59,789 nucleotides of DNA from Tissierella creatinini (GTDB lineage: Bacteria > Bacillota > Clostridia > Tissierellales > Tissierellaceae), in the NCBI GenBank assembly GCA_005046945.1, contig SUSS01000013.1, positions 1 through 59,789 on the forward strand, given 5' to 3'. This document shows, in pieces, positions 8,794-16,877 of the stretch. A program made the position numbers and the translations under genes. Below the pieces are notes generated by a model, which worked only from the letters and a program-made list of their open reading frames with translations, made no database searches and was not told the DNA's origin. Each line of letters starts with the position of its first letter. Within the stretch, counting starts at the first letter, position 1.

Positions 8794-9630
8794 TCATATC
8801 CTTTCTAAATTTTTTAAAGATAAATCAAGAATAGGTGAAGAATGTGTCAATGCACCAGATGAAATATAATCTACACCGATTTCTCTTAAGCCGGCTATAT
8901 TTTCTAATGTGAGGTTGCCAGAGCATTCTATCAGAGCTCTCTTGCCGATAACTTTTACAGCTTCCTTCATTTCATCTAAACTCATATTATCCAGCATGAT
9001 AATATCCGCCTTAGCTTCCAGTGCTTCAAGGACCATATCCAAGTTTTCAACTTCAACTTCAATTTTATGAATAAAGGATGTATATTCTCTTGCCATAGCA
9101 ACCGCCTGCCTGATTCCTCCAGCAGCTGCTATATGATTGTCCTTCAACATGACACCATCAGATAAGTTGAACCTATGATTGCTGCCACCACCTACTTTAA
9201 CAGCATATTTTTCAAAAATCCTGTTATTTGGAGTGGTTTTTCTTGTGTCGATTAATTTTACACTGCTGCCCTCGAGCAAGTTTACTATTTTTCGAGTATG
9301 GCTTGCGATTCCACTCATTCTTTGAAGATAGTTAAGGGCTGTTCTCTCCCCTGAAAGGATTGTACGAATGTCACCTTCTATTTCTGCGATTAGTTCTCCC
9401 TTTTTTACATTATCACCATCTTTGCAATAGAAGTGAAGCTTTGTGCTTTCATCAAGAAGAAAAAAGACACGTTCGAAAACTGAGAGCCCAGCAATAACTC
9501 CATCCTGCTTGCAAATCAGTTGTGCTTTCCCCTTTGTATAAGCTCTAATAACAGAATTTGTTGAAATATCTTCATGTGTTATATCTTCATTAAGTGCTGA
9601 TAAAATCAGGCGATCCATATTATATTGCAT
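8794..9630 (-). CDS. nadC: Nicotinate-nucleotide pyrophosphorylase (carboxylating)
   Basis: Quinolinate phosphoribosyltransferase, which converts quinolinate and PRPP to nicotinate mononucleotide, CO2 and PPi. At 278 residues it is the usual length. Family motifs seen: GERTALNYLQRMSGIAS, LIDTRKTTPNNR, KYAVKVGGGSNHRFNLSDGVMLKDNH, and the C-terminal GVDYISSGALTHSSP. The ATG at 9630 follows AAAGGA. It is the last gene of the nadABC operon, four bases downstream of nadB, so translation is probably coupled. Cytosolic; the third step of de novo NAD synthesis from aspartate. Confidence 0.96.
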   Translation of the reverse strand: MQYNMDRLILSALNEDITHEDISTNSVIRAYTKGKAQLICKQDGVIAGLSVFERVFFLLDESTKLHFYCKDGDNVKKGELIAEIEGDIRTILSGERTALNYLQRMSGIASHTRKIVNLLEGSSVKLIDTRKTTPNNRIFEKYAVKVGGGSNHRFNLSDGVMLKDNHIAAAGGIRQAVAMAREYTSFIHKIEVEVENLDMVLEALEAKADIIMLDNMSLDEMKEAVKVIGKRALIECSGNLTLENIAGLREIGVDYISSGALTHSSPILDLSLKNLERI

Positions 9631-9634
9631 TATC

Positions 9635-10897
9635 TCATTCCTTTCTAATTTTATCTACTACCATCTGCCTATATTTTTCCATCATAAGTTCATATTTAAG
9701 ATAATCCGGTTGAGGAAAAATGGGATGGTCCACTTCATGCGAGTTTTTCATTATATCATGGGCTGCTATTTTACTGAATACAAGGCTTTCTAAAAGTGAA
9801 TTGCTTGCCAGGCGGTTTCTGCCATGGACTCCATTGCAACTCGTTTCCCCTACTGCATATAGATTGTCCATGGAAGTTTTGCTTTTCAAATCCACTTCTA
9901 TTCCTCCCATGAAGTAATGCTGTGCAGGAACCACCGGTATAGATTCCTTTGTAATGTCATACCCTTGCTCAAGACAGTGGTCATAAATCCCAGGAAACCT
10001 TTTTGCAATATCCATATCTATATATCCTGCCATGCAAAGCTTGACATAAGGCATCTGGTCCTTTTGCATCTGCTCATAAATCGCTTTTGTTACAACATCT
10101 CTCGGCTGCAATTCATCAGTGAATCGATTGCCATTTTTATCTATTAGCACACCACCTTCTCCCCTTACCGACTCAGAAATTAGAAAAGCTCTTCCCGCTT
10201 TGTCAGTATAGAGTGATGTTGGATGGATTTGCACATAATCCATATCTTTGACTTTTATATTATGCTTTAATGCTATTGCAAGTGCGTCTCCTGTGAGATG
10301 AGGGTAATTGGTTGATCTTTGATATAAACCACCTATTCCCCCAGTGGCAAGTATGGTAGACTGGGAATAGAAGTTTTCAAGTTCATTATTTTCTTTTTTA
10401 ACGACAACACCATAGCAGCGATTGTCTTTTGACAGAATATCTATCAAAGTGCTTTTTTCAAGAATTGTCACATTTTTCAATTCCTTGACCTTGTTGCTCA
10501 GATTACTGCTGATTTCATATCCTGTGCTATCTTTGAAGTGTAGAATCCTTGCTTTTGAATGGGCCCCTTCTTTTGTATAAGAAAAGCCCGAGTCATTTTG
10601 GTCAAATTCTACTTTGAAATTTATTAGGTCACCAATAACTTCTCTGGAAGAGCGTATCATCAAATCAACAGCATCTATTTTATTTTCATAATGTCCAGAG
10701 CGCAATGTGTCCTCCATGAAGCTATCATAGTCATTATCATCAAGCTGTACACAAATTCCACCTTGGGCAAGGAAAGAATCACCCAAATCCATGGAACTTT
10801 TTGTGATAATAAGGATGTTTTTTTCTTTTCCTAGGTGTAAGGCTGCAAAAAGCCCTGAAATTCCTGTCCCTACAATGATTACATCATATTTATTCAT
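9635..10897 (-). CDS. nadB: L-aspartate oxidase
   Basis: FAD-dependent oxidation of L-aspartate to iminoaspartate, which NadA uses; anaerobes use fumarate in place of O2 as acceptor. The FAD site VGTGISGLFAALHLG is at the N-terminus, and LAQGGICVQLDD, GGIGGLYQRSTNYPHLTGD and NRLASNSLLESLVFS are family blocks. At 420 residues it is short against the E. coli enzyme (540), as is usual for Clostridia, and lacks most of the C-terminal helical extension. An upstream in-frame start at 10915 adds six residues, but MNKYDVIIVG at 10897 is the natural family start; it overlaps the 3' end of nadA by 8 bp. Confidence 0.95.
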   Translation of the reverse strand: MNKYDVIIVGTGISGLFAALHLGKEKNILIITKSSMDLGDSFLAQGGICVQLDDNDYDSFMEDTLRSGHYENKIDAVDLMIRSSREVIGDLINFKVEFDQNDSGFSYTKEGAHSKARILHFKDSTGYEISSNLSNKVKELKNVTILEKSTLIDILSKDNRCYGVVVKKENNELENFYSQSTILATGGIGGLYQRSTNYPHLTGDALAIALKHNIKVKDMDYVQIHPTSLYTDKAGRAFLISESVRGEGGVLIDKNGNRFTDELQPRDVVTKAIYEQMQKDQMPYVKLCMAGYIDMDIAKRFPGIYDHCLEQGYDITKESIPVVPAQHYFMGGIEVDLKSKTSMDNLYAVGETSCNGVHGRNRLASNSLLESLVFSKIAAHDIMKNSHEVDHPIFPQPDYLKYELMMEKYRQMVVDKIRKE

Positions 10898-11813
10898 TTG
10901 ACTTAACCTCTGCAAGTTGTAGCATCCTATTTAAGGGAAGGAGTGCATTCTTTATTACTGTTTCATCCATTTTCACTTCAGTATCAAAATTTTCCAAAGC
11001 ATAGAGCACCTTTTCAATTGTATTCATCTTCATATTAGAACATATTTGTCTTAGCGTAGCGGGATAAAGATTTTTACCTTTTGTTTTCTTTCCTATTTCA
11101 TGGAATACGCCTGTTTCTGTACATACAATATAATCGGTTGAATCACTTTTTACAATATAATTGATGATGCCTGATGTGCTGCCAACATAATCTGCAAGCT
11201 CTAAGATTTCTGCTCGGCATTCCGGATGTGCTACGACTTTGGCATCTGGATATTCCTCCTTCTTTTCGATTATATCCTTTGCCTTTATAAATGCGTGAAC
11301 GTGACAGTAGCCATCATTGAAAACAAATGTCTTTTCAGGCACTAGCTTAGAAATATAGCTGCCGAGATTTTTATCAGGAATAAAATAAATATATTGATTG
11401 GGTAATGATTTGATCACTTGAAGTGCATTGGAAGAAGTAACACAGACATCGGAATTAGCCTTGATTTCTGCTGTTGAATTAATATAGGATACAACAGCAA
11501 TGTCATTATATTTTTCTCGAATTTTTTTAATGTCACTTACACTGGCCATATGGGCCATAGGGCAGTCAGCTTTAAGATCAGGCATCAAGACGGTCTTTAG
11601 GGGATTGAGAATCTTGGCGCTCTCTCCCATAAAGTATACCCCACAAAAGACAATAACTTTTTCTTTTACCTCTGCTGCGATTTTGCTCAAGTAATAGGAA
11701 TCTCCTATATAGTCCGCAATATCTTGAACGTCTCCCGGAACATAGTAGTGAGCTAAAATTACTGCGTTCTTTTCCATTTTTAACTGCGTTATTTTATCCT
11801 TAATTTGTTGCAT
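10890..11813 (-). CDS. nadA: Quinolinate synthase A
   Basis: [4Fe-4S] enzyme that condenses iminoaspartate with dihydroxyacetone phosphate to quinolinate. At 307 residues it is the short, three-domain form. Visible are ILAHYYVPGDVQDIADYIGDS, the cluster cysteines in VIVFCGVYFMGE, the VTSSNA block, HPECRAEI and ATLRQICSNMKMNT. The ATG at 11813 follows AAGGAG. First gene of nadABC, behind a near-consensus sigma-A promoter with an embedded inverted repeat, so repression by a NAD-responsive regulator such as NiaR is likely (inference). Confidence 0.96.
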   Translation of the reverse strand: MQQIKDKITQLKMEKNAVILAHYYVPGDVQDIADYIGDSYYLSKIAAEVKEKVIVFCGVYFMGESAKILNPLKTVLMPDLKADCPMAHMASVSDIKKIREKYNDIAVVSYINSTAEIKANSDVCVTSSNALQVIKSLPNQYIYFIPDKNLGSYISKLVPEKTFVFNDGYCHVHAFIKAKDIIEKKEEYPDAKVVAHPECRAEILELADYVGSTSGIINYIVKSDSTDYIVCTETGVFHEIGKKTKGKNLYPATLRQICSNMKMNTIEKVLYALENFDTEVKMDETVIKNALLPLNRMLQLAEVKSNE

Positions 11814-11854
11814 ATTTGTAGGCTCCTTCTATATACAGAAATAATATTAGAGAA

Positions 11855-11883
11855 AGTATAGCACGTGTATTTACAGGTGTCAA
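11855..11883 (-). promoter_or_regulatory. nadABC promoter with embedded operator-like inverted repeat
   Basis: On the minus strand: TTGACA (11878-11883), exactly 17 bp, TATACT (11855-11860). Between the boxes lies the imperfect inverted repeat CACCTGT-AAAT-ACACGTG (11862-11879, six of seven pairs), well placed to block RNA polymerase. A NiaR or other niacin-pathway repressor is the natural candidate, not shown. Confidence 0.75.
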
Positions 11884-11897
11884 TACAGATGAATCTA

Positions 11898-11942
11898 TTA
11901 TTCAAGTAAAAAGTCTATGATATTTTTTATTTTGATTCCAGA
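11898..11942 (-). pseudogene. Remnant of the 3' end of a DUF4143-type ATPase gene
   Basis: On the minus strand this encodes SGIKIKNIIDFLLE and a stop, nearly identical to the C-terminus of the ATPase at 1514-2716 (SGIKVKNIIDFLLE). The nucleotide match runs about 45 bp, then stops abruptly at an out-of-context TAA. It is the leftover of a second ATPase gene removed or overwritten upstream of the hydantoinase gene. Confidence 0.75.
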
Positions 11943-12004
11943 AGTTTACTGATTGGTATGTGGGGTATCATAAGTTTAAGTATTTAAGAAAGGGAGGAAT
12001 TTTT

Positions 12005-13399
12005 GTGAGTCTATTAATCAAGAATGGTACAATTGTAACTGCATATGATGAGTTTAAAGGTGATATCCTTGTCAAGGACGGAAAGATAGTATCTATAGGA
12101 GAAAAACTAGACTCTATGGCTGAAGAAGTGATTGATGCTGAAGGGAAATTTGTTATGCCCGGTGGAGTTGATCAACATGTCCACTTCTCATTTGACTTCA
12201 AGGGTGAAAAAGTTAGGGGTTTTGAAACATCCAATGCAGCTGCTGTAGGAGGAACAACCACTGTTGTTGAATTTGTTAATCAAGAAAAAGGTAAAGGTTT
12301 AATCGACACAATCGATAATTATAGGAAATCAGAAGTTGAGGGAGTAGCTATGGTAGATTATGCCTTTCATGGCATAATTACAGATACAAGTACTGGCGTA
12401 TTTGATGAAATAGAAAAGCTTCCTGAAGCTGGATATCCGACTGTAAAATTGTTTATGGCATATAAGGGAATGCCATTTCACTCTGATGATGCTGCACTAG
12501 CTAAAGCGCTTCAAAAGGCAAAAGATGTTGGAGTAACTATAATGGTCCATGCTGAGAATGCTGATTTAATTGATATGCTACAAAAAGATTGCATTGAAGA
12601 AGGAAATTATCAACCATATTATCATGCAGTATCTAGACCGCCTATGGTTGAAGTTGAAGCTACTGAAAGAGCAATAAATATAGCAAAAGCCATGGGTGCC
12701 CCTTTATATATTGTCCACGTGTCTACTAAAGGTGCAATAGATGCAATAGTTCGAGCACAAAGTCAAGGTCTTTCAATCTATGGAGAAACTTGTACCCATT
12801 ATTTCCTATTAGGTAAAGAAAATTTAGCAAAAGAGAACTTTGAAGGAGCTAAATATGTATGTTCACCGGCTTTAAGAGAGCAAGATGACAGGGATTACCT
12901 TTGGAAATCAGTTAAAAATGGGTGGCTAAATGCTGTAAGCTCAGATCATTGTGGTTTTGATTGGAAACATCAAAAACATATGGGGGAAAAAGATTTCAGG
13001 AATATTCCAAATGGTGCACCAGGTATGGAAAATAGATTAGGTATGTTATGGACTTATGGGGTTGAGACAGGAAAAATCACTAGGTCTGAGTTTGTAAATC
13101 TTGTATCAACAACACCTGCTAGAAATATTGGTCTGGATTATTGTAAAGGTCATATTGGAATAGGATATGATGCGGATATCATATTATATGATCCTAAGCA
13201 AAAATCTATTGTTTCGAATGAAAATAGCCTTCAAGGTGTTGATTATAACTCATATGAAGGCATGGAACAAATAGGGAAGGTTGATAAGGTACTACTACGT
13301 GGTGAATTAATAGTTGATGATGGGAAGTATATTGGTAAAAAGGGACAAGGGAAATTTATTAAAGGAAAACCATATGGACTGAGCTATAAGAGATTTTAA
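12005..13399 (+). CDS. hydA: Dihydropyrimidinase / D-hydantoinase
   Basis: Cyclic amidohydrolase (464 residues from the GTG at 12005, chosen because GGGAGG lies just upstream). It opens hydantoins or dihydropyrimidines to N-carbamoyl amino acids. Visible are the metal-binding DQHVHFSF, the carboxylated lysine in PTVKLFMAYKG, VHAENAD, LYIVHVSTKGA and the late SSDHCGF. It is followed after 24 bp by an N-acyl-D-amino-acid deacylase gene, so the pair probably salvages D-amino acid derivatives. No pyrimidine catabolic genes or carbamoylase are nearby, so the substrate is open (hydantoin, dihydrouracil or another cyclic amide). Confidence 0.9.
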   Translation: MSLLIKNGTIVTAYDEFKGDILVKDGKIVSIGEKLDSMAEEVIDAEGKFVMPGGVDQHVHFSFDFKGEKVRGFETSNAAAVGGTTTVVEFVNQEKGKGLIDTIDNYRKSEVEGVAMVDYAFHGIITDTSTGVFDEIEKLPEAGYPTVKLFMAYKGMPFHSDDAALAKALQKAKDVGVTIMVHAENADLIDMLQKDCIEEGNYQPYYHAVSRPPMVEVEATERAINIAKAMGAPLYIVHVSTKGAIDAIVRAQSQGLSIYGETCTHYFLLGKENLAKENFEGAKYVCSPALREQDDRDYLWKSVKNGWLNAVSSDHCGFDWKHQKHMGEKDFRNIPNGAPGMENRLGMLWTYGVETGKITRSEFVNLVSTTPARNIGLDYCKGHIGIGYDADIILYDPKQKSIVSNENSLQGVDYNSYEGMEQIGKVDKVLLRGELIVDDGKYIGKKGQGKFIKGKPYGLSYKRF

Positions 13400-13423
13400 T
13401 TAATGTTTGGAGGAGTATGATTT

Positions 13424-15013
13424 ATGTTAGATTTACTTATTAAAAATGGCAAAATAGTTGATGGAAGCGGAAACCCTTGGTATAAAGCAGATATTGGTAT
13501 AAAGGATGATAAAATAGTGAAAATCAAACACAATATTAATGATGATTCAAATATCACTATTGATGCAGATGGGCTTATTGTTTCTCCCGGTTTTATAGAT
13601 ATGCATACCCATTCAGATCTTCTTGTCTTTAAACACCCGGAGGAGGATGCTAAGTTAATGCAAGGAATAACTACGGCACTTCTTGGACAAGACGGTCTCT
13701 CTGTAGCGCCTATGGATGATGCTAATAAAAAACCAATGATGCAAAGAACTTCGGGGCTTCTTGGAAAGTATCTGGATGAGTGGAAATGGAATTCAATGGC
13801 TGAATATCTGGATGCTATAGATGCCTTGAAACCGGCAACAAATTCCATGATGCTTGTTCCCCACGGTGCTATTAGAGCAGTAGCTCTAGGATGGGAAAAT
13901 AGGCCTGCTACAACTGATGAATTAGAGAAAATGAAGTCTCTTTTAAGCCAAGCAATGGAAGATGGTGCCTGTGGATTTTCTACGGGTCTTATTTATCCGC
14001 CGGGAATGTATGCAGGACGTACAGAGCTGGTAGAACTTTGTAAGGTAACAGCAGCTTACGGAGGATTCTTTGTAGTTCATATGAGAAATGAAGGTGACTA
14101 TCTGATTGATTCAATTAAGGAAGTTGCAGGCATTTGTTTGGAAGCTAAGTGTCCTCTCCATATTTCTCATTTAAAAGCAAGCGGTAAATCTAATTGGGGC
14201 AAGTCAAAAGAAGCACTCTCTTGTATTGAAGAATTTCGTGAAAAGGGTTTGGAAATCACATTTGATCAGTATCCTTATATAGCCGGCAGCACTATGCTAG
14301 ATGCTGTTATCCCACCTAGATTCCATACAGGCGGTACAGAGAAACTTTTAGAAAGTCTCAAGGACCCCAATGTGCGTGAAGAAATCAGGCTTATTCAAGA
14401 TAAAGTTAAACCTGAGCGTTGGGAGAATTGGATAGATGCTTGCGGCTGGGATGGGGTAATGATCAATTCTGTGGACACAGATAAGAATCGTTTTGCTGAA
14501 GGAAAAACAGTAGCTGAATTAGCAAATGAACTGGGTAAGAGTCCTTTAGATGTTGTTTGCGACCTCCTTATAGAAGAAAGTGATGCTGTAACTATGACTA
14601 TTTTCTATGGCAGCGAAGATGATGTAAAAGAGATTATAAGAAGCGAATACATGACTATGTGTACAGATGCTATCGTGGGTGGGAAACCCCATCCACGTGC
14701 TTATGGAACCTGTGCCAGAATACTTGGTAAATATGTGCGTGAAGAAAAGGTAATTAGTCTTTCACAGGCAATAAAGAAGATGACATCATTACCTGCACAG
14801 CGTTTAGGGTTACAAGACAGGGGTATTTTAAAGGAAGGGTTCATAGCTGATCTTACAATTTTTGACTTTAATACTATCCGAGATAAGGGTACTTGGACCG
14901 ATTCAACTCACTATCCTGAAGGTATAAAATACGTCCTGGTAGCAGGTCAATTAGCCGTTAAAAATGGGAATATTACCGGAAATCGATCCGGGAAAGTCTT
15001 AAGACACAAATAA
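13424..15013 (+). CDS. N-acyl-D-amino-acid deacylase (D-aminoacylase)
   Basis: Zn-dependent amidohydrolase of 529 residues that removes acyl groups from N-acyl-D-amino acids. Visible are the N-terminal LLIKNGKIVDGSGNPWYKAD, the metal-binding SPGFIDMHTHSD, HMRNEGD, LHISHLKASG and the late CTDAIVGGKPHPRAYGT. The start ATG follows GGAGG. It is in an operon with the hydantoinase. The substrate could be N-acyl-D-Glu, -D-Asp or neutral D-amino acids; the sequence alone does not decide. A terminator follows at 15021. Confidence 0.9.
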   Translation: MLDLLIKNGKIVDGSGNPWYKADIGIKDDKIVKIKHNINDDSNITIDADGLIVSPGFIDMHTHSDLLVFKHPEEDAKLMQGITTALLGQDGLSVAPMDDANKKPMMQRTSGLLGKYLDEWKWNSMAEYLDAIDALKPATNSMMLVPHGAIRAVALGWENRPATTDELEKMKSLLSQAMEDGACGFSTGLIYPPGMYAGRTELVELCKVTAAYGGFFVVHMRNEGDYLIDSIKEVAGICLEAKCPLHISHLKASGKSNWGKSKEALSCIEEFREKGLEITFDQYPYIAGSTMLDAVIPPRFHTGGTEKLLESLKDPNVREEIRLIQDKVKPERWENWIDACGWDGVMINSVDTDKNRFAEGKTVAELANELGKSPLDVVCDLLIEESDAVTMTIFYGSEDDVKEIIRSEYMTMCTDAIVGGKPHPRAYGTCARILGKYVREEKVISLSQAIKKMTSLPAQRLGLQDRGILKEGFIADLTIFDFNTIRDKGTWTDSTHYPEGIKYVLVAGQLAVKNGNITGNRSGKVLRHK

Positions 15014-15020
15014 GACCAAA

Positions 15021-15062
15021 ATACCGGCAGCCCAATATGTTTCCACATTGGACTGCCGGTAT
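15021..15062. terminator. Bidirectional terminator between D-aminoacylase and ahpC
   Basis: ATACCGGCAG (15021-15030) pairs with CTGCCGGTAT (15053-15062), with the inner arms CCAATATG and CACATTGG extending the stem. It lies between convergent genes and is followed by a short T-rich stretch on the plus strand. Confidence 0.85.
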
Positions 15063-15085
15063 TGTATTATTAGACAATTACTTTC

Positions 15086-15658
15086 TTAGATTTTACCCAC
15101 AAGTTCTATTCCTGATGTTAAGGTTTCTGAACCTTCTTCCCAATTTGCAGGGCACACTTGATTTGGATATTTTCTTACGTATTGTGCTGCTTTAAGCTTG
15201 GTTACAAGAATGCTTGCGTTACGTCCGATTCCACCAGCATTAATTTCAACTGATTGAATAATTCCATCTGGGTCTATGATAAATGTGCCTCGGTCTGCTA
15301 GTCCTGATTCTTCTATTAGTACATCAAAATTACGGGATAGGGTATGAGAAGGATCTCCAATCATAGTATATTGAATTTTACTGATTGCAGGTGAACTATC
15401 ATGCCATGCCTTATGAGTAAAGTGTGTATCTGTAGAAACAGAATATACTTCGGTATTCAAGCTCTTAAAGGTTTCATAGTGATTCTGTAAATCTTCAAGC
15501 TCCGTAGGGCATACAAATGTAAAATCCGCCGGATAAAAACAAACTATACTCCACTTGCCTTTTAAATCCCCTTCACTTACCTCAATAAATTCTCCGTTTC
15601 TAAAAGCCTGAGCCTTGAAAGGCAGTACTTCCTTACCAATTAGTGACATAAAACTCAT
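15086..15658 (-). CDS. ahpC: Peroxiredoxin AhpC
   Basis: Typical 2-Cys peroxiredoxin of 190 residues that reduces H2O2, organic peroxides and peroxynitrite. The peroxidatic Cys is in [13 protein letters not shown] and the resolving Cys in [11 protein letters not shown]. The family start MSLIG is preceded here by MSF; the ATG at 15658 follows an AGGAG. No ahpF is adjacent, so the reductant is likely thioredoxin or another disulfide reductase elsewhere. It has its own consensus promoter with a Fur/PerR-type palindrome at the start point, so expression is expected to respond to iron or peroxide. Confidence 0.95.
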   Translation of the reverse strand: MSFMSLIGKEVLPFKAQAFRNGEFIEVSEGDLKGKWSIVCFYPADFTFVCPTELEDLQNHYETFKSLNTEVYSVSTDTHFTHKAWHDSSPAISKIQYTMIGDPSHTLSRNFDVLIEESGLADRGTFIIDPDGIIQSVEINAGGIGRNASILVTKLKAAQYVRKYPNQVCPANWEEGSETLTSGIELVGKI

Positions 15659-15699
15659 CTCCTCTTATATTTATTTTTAGCTTGTTAATTGTCATTTGC

Positions 15700-15726
15700 A
15701 ATAAATGATAATCGTTATCATTTATT
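15700..15726. promoter_or_regulatory. Fur-family operator at the ahpC start point
   Basis: A perfect palindrome with 12-bp arms: AATAAATGATAA-TCG-TTATCATTTATT. Its core TGATAATCGTTATCA differs by one base from the Fur consensus TGATAATNATTATCA. It begins 4 bp downstream of the -10 and so covers the transcription start. PerR boxes (TTATAATNATTATAA) fit less well. Confidence 0.8.
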
Positions 15727-15729
15727 TAT

Positions 15730-15758
15730 ATCATAGCTCATATTCATAAAAATGTCAA
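15730..15758 (-). promoter_or_regulatory. ahpC sigma-A promoter
   Basis: Minus strand TTGACA (15753-15758), 17-bp spacer, TATGAT (15730-15735). The downstream palindrome makes this a classic repressible promoter. Confidence 0.8.
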
Positions 15759-15970
15759 GGATGAAATGGTTACAAGTTAATATTTTTTTAAATATTTTTC
15801 ATGCCTAAATTGCCTAAAATCCTTGCCTTTAGTCGTTTTAGGACTATCAAGCCGTCAAATACAGAAACTGATTGAAGAAGGCATTGTTTTATGGTAGACT
15901 ATGTCTAATAAAAGACCAACTCTGATTAGAAAGGCGGAAAAATGCTCTATGAAGATGCGATTTCTGTTAA
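15759..15970 (+). other. Intergenic stretch with decayed coding sequence
   Basis: Part of a gene-free region of about 370 bp between ahpC and the aquaporin gene. Around 15835-15900 one frame reads LGLSSRQIQKLIEEGIVLW and a stop, a helix-turn-helix-like peptide as in transposases or small regulators. It lacks a start and continuation, so it looks like a decayed fragment. I could not identify its parent. Confidence 0.3.
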
Positions 15971-16014
15971 CGTTTTCAAATGTGTGAGGCAATTGCTACT
16001 AAATACTTAAGTAT
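15971..16014 (+). repeat. Copy F of the dispersed repeat (right-end fragment)
   Basis: CGTTTTCAAATGTGTGAGGCAATTGCTACT...ATACTTAAGTAT aligns with the right half of copy A (CGTTTCAGTGGTGTGTAGCAATTG...GCTACC...ATACTTAAGTC), lacking one arm of its terminal hairpin. It lies directly before the aquaporin gene. Confidence 0.5.
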
Positions 16015-16028
16015 GAGGAAGGTGCTTA

Positions 16029-16877
16029 ATGATGTATAAGCGTGAATTTATTGGTGAGTTTATAGGGACCTTTATACTGGTTCTTTTTGGATGCGGTTCT
16101 GTAGCTGTAAGCGTGCTCTTTGATGCCCATCAGGGTTTATTCCAGATAGCCGCTGTATGGGGAATAGGTGTAAGCCTTGCAATTTATGCGACCAGACATA
16201 TTTCCTGTGCCCATCTCAATCCGGCAGTCACACTTGCCATGGTGTCAACCAAGCGTATGGTCTCAAGGAAAATGCCAATATATCTGGCAGCTCAATTCAT
16301 AGGGGCTTTCACTGCTGGATTGGTACTCTATCTCCTTTTCGGATCTGCAATAGCATCTTTTGAGAATTCAAGCGGTATAATACGGGGAACGGCTGAATCC
16401 ATAGGGACAGCAAAGATATTTGGCGAATTCTATATTAACAATGGGAATCCTAATTTCTCCTTCATGTTGGCAGCCATCGCAGAAGCCTTCGGCACATTTT
16501 TGCTGGTCCTGATGATATTTTCACTGACCGAAGGATGTAATCTTGGGCGACCGGACGATAATCTGGCCCCCATATTTATAGGGCTTACGGTTACTTCTGT
16601 AATCTGCCTGCTGGCTCCACTCACTCAGGCAGGTCTTAATCCTGCTAGGGATTTTGGACCGAGGATGGTCGCATGGATATTCGGATGGGGACAGGCAGCA
16701 TTTCCTGATCAATCTGGCGGTTTTTTCTTTGTGTATATGCTGGCTCCGGTAATAGGGGGGCAGGTTGCGGGGCTTTTGTTCACCCGTGTTTTGGAACCAT
16801 TGATGAAAATAAGGAAAGAAGATCTGTGCTGCTGTGGAAACGATAAATCTCTTAAAGTCAAGGAGGATGTAAAATAA
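16029..16877 (+). CDS. Aquaporin / glycerol-uptake-facilitator family channel (MIP)
   Basis: Six-helix MIP channel of 282 residues for water, glycerol or another small neutral solute. Both half-helix signatures are present: CAHLNPAVTLAM (NPA at 64-66) and GLNPARDFGPRM in the second half. Whether it is an aquaporin or an aquaglyceroporin cannot be fixed by eye. The C-terminus has a cysteine-rich tail (LCCCGNDK). Two adjacent ATGs are possible (16029, 16032) after GAGGAAGG. Its last base is shared with the CobW gene, so the two are translationally coupled. Base composition is visibly richer in G+C than that of the neighbours, and the pair is bracketed by repeat copies F and A, which suggests transfer as a unit. 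Confidence 0.9.
   Translation: MMYKREFIGEFIGTFILVLFGCGSVAVSVLFDAHQGLFQIAAVWGIGVSLAIYATRHISCAHLNPAVTLAMVSTKRMVSRKMPIYLAAQFIGAFTAGLVLYLLFGSAIASFENSSGIIRGTAESIGTAKIFGEFYINNGNPNFSFMLAAIAEAFGTFLLVLMIFSLTEGCNLGRPDDNLAPIFIGLTVTSVICLLAPLTQAGLNPARDFGPRMVAWIFGWGQAAFPDQSGGFFFVYMLAPVIGGQVAGLLFTRVLEPLMKIRKEDLCCCGNDKSLKVKEDVK

Noticed and set aside
15835-15900. A small HTH gene or transposase upstream of the aquaporin gene
   Set aside because: Only about 20 residues have HTH character; no start codon with ribosome binding site and an early stop, so I treat it as debris.
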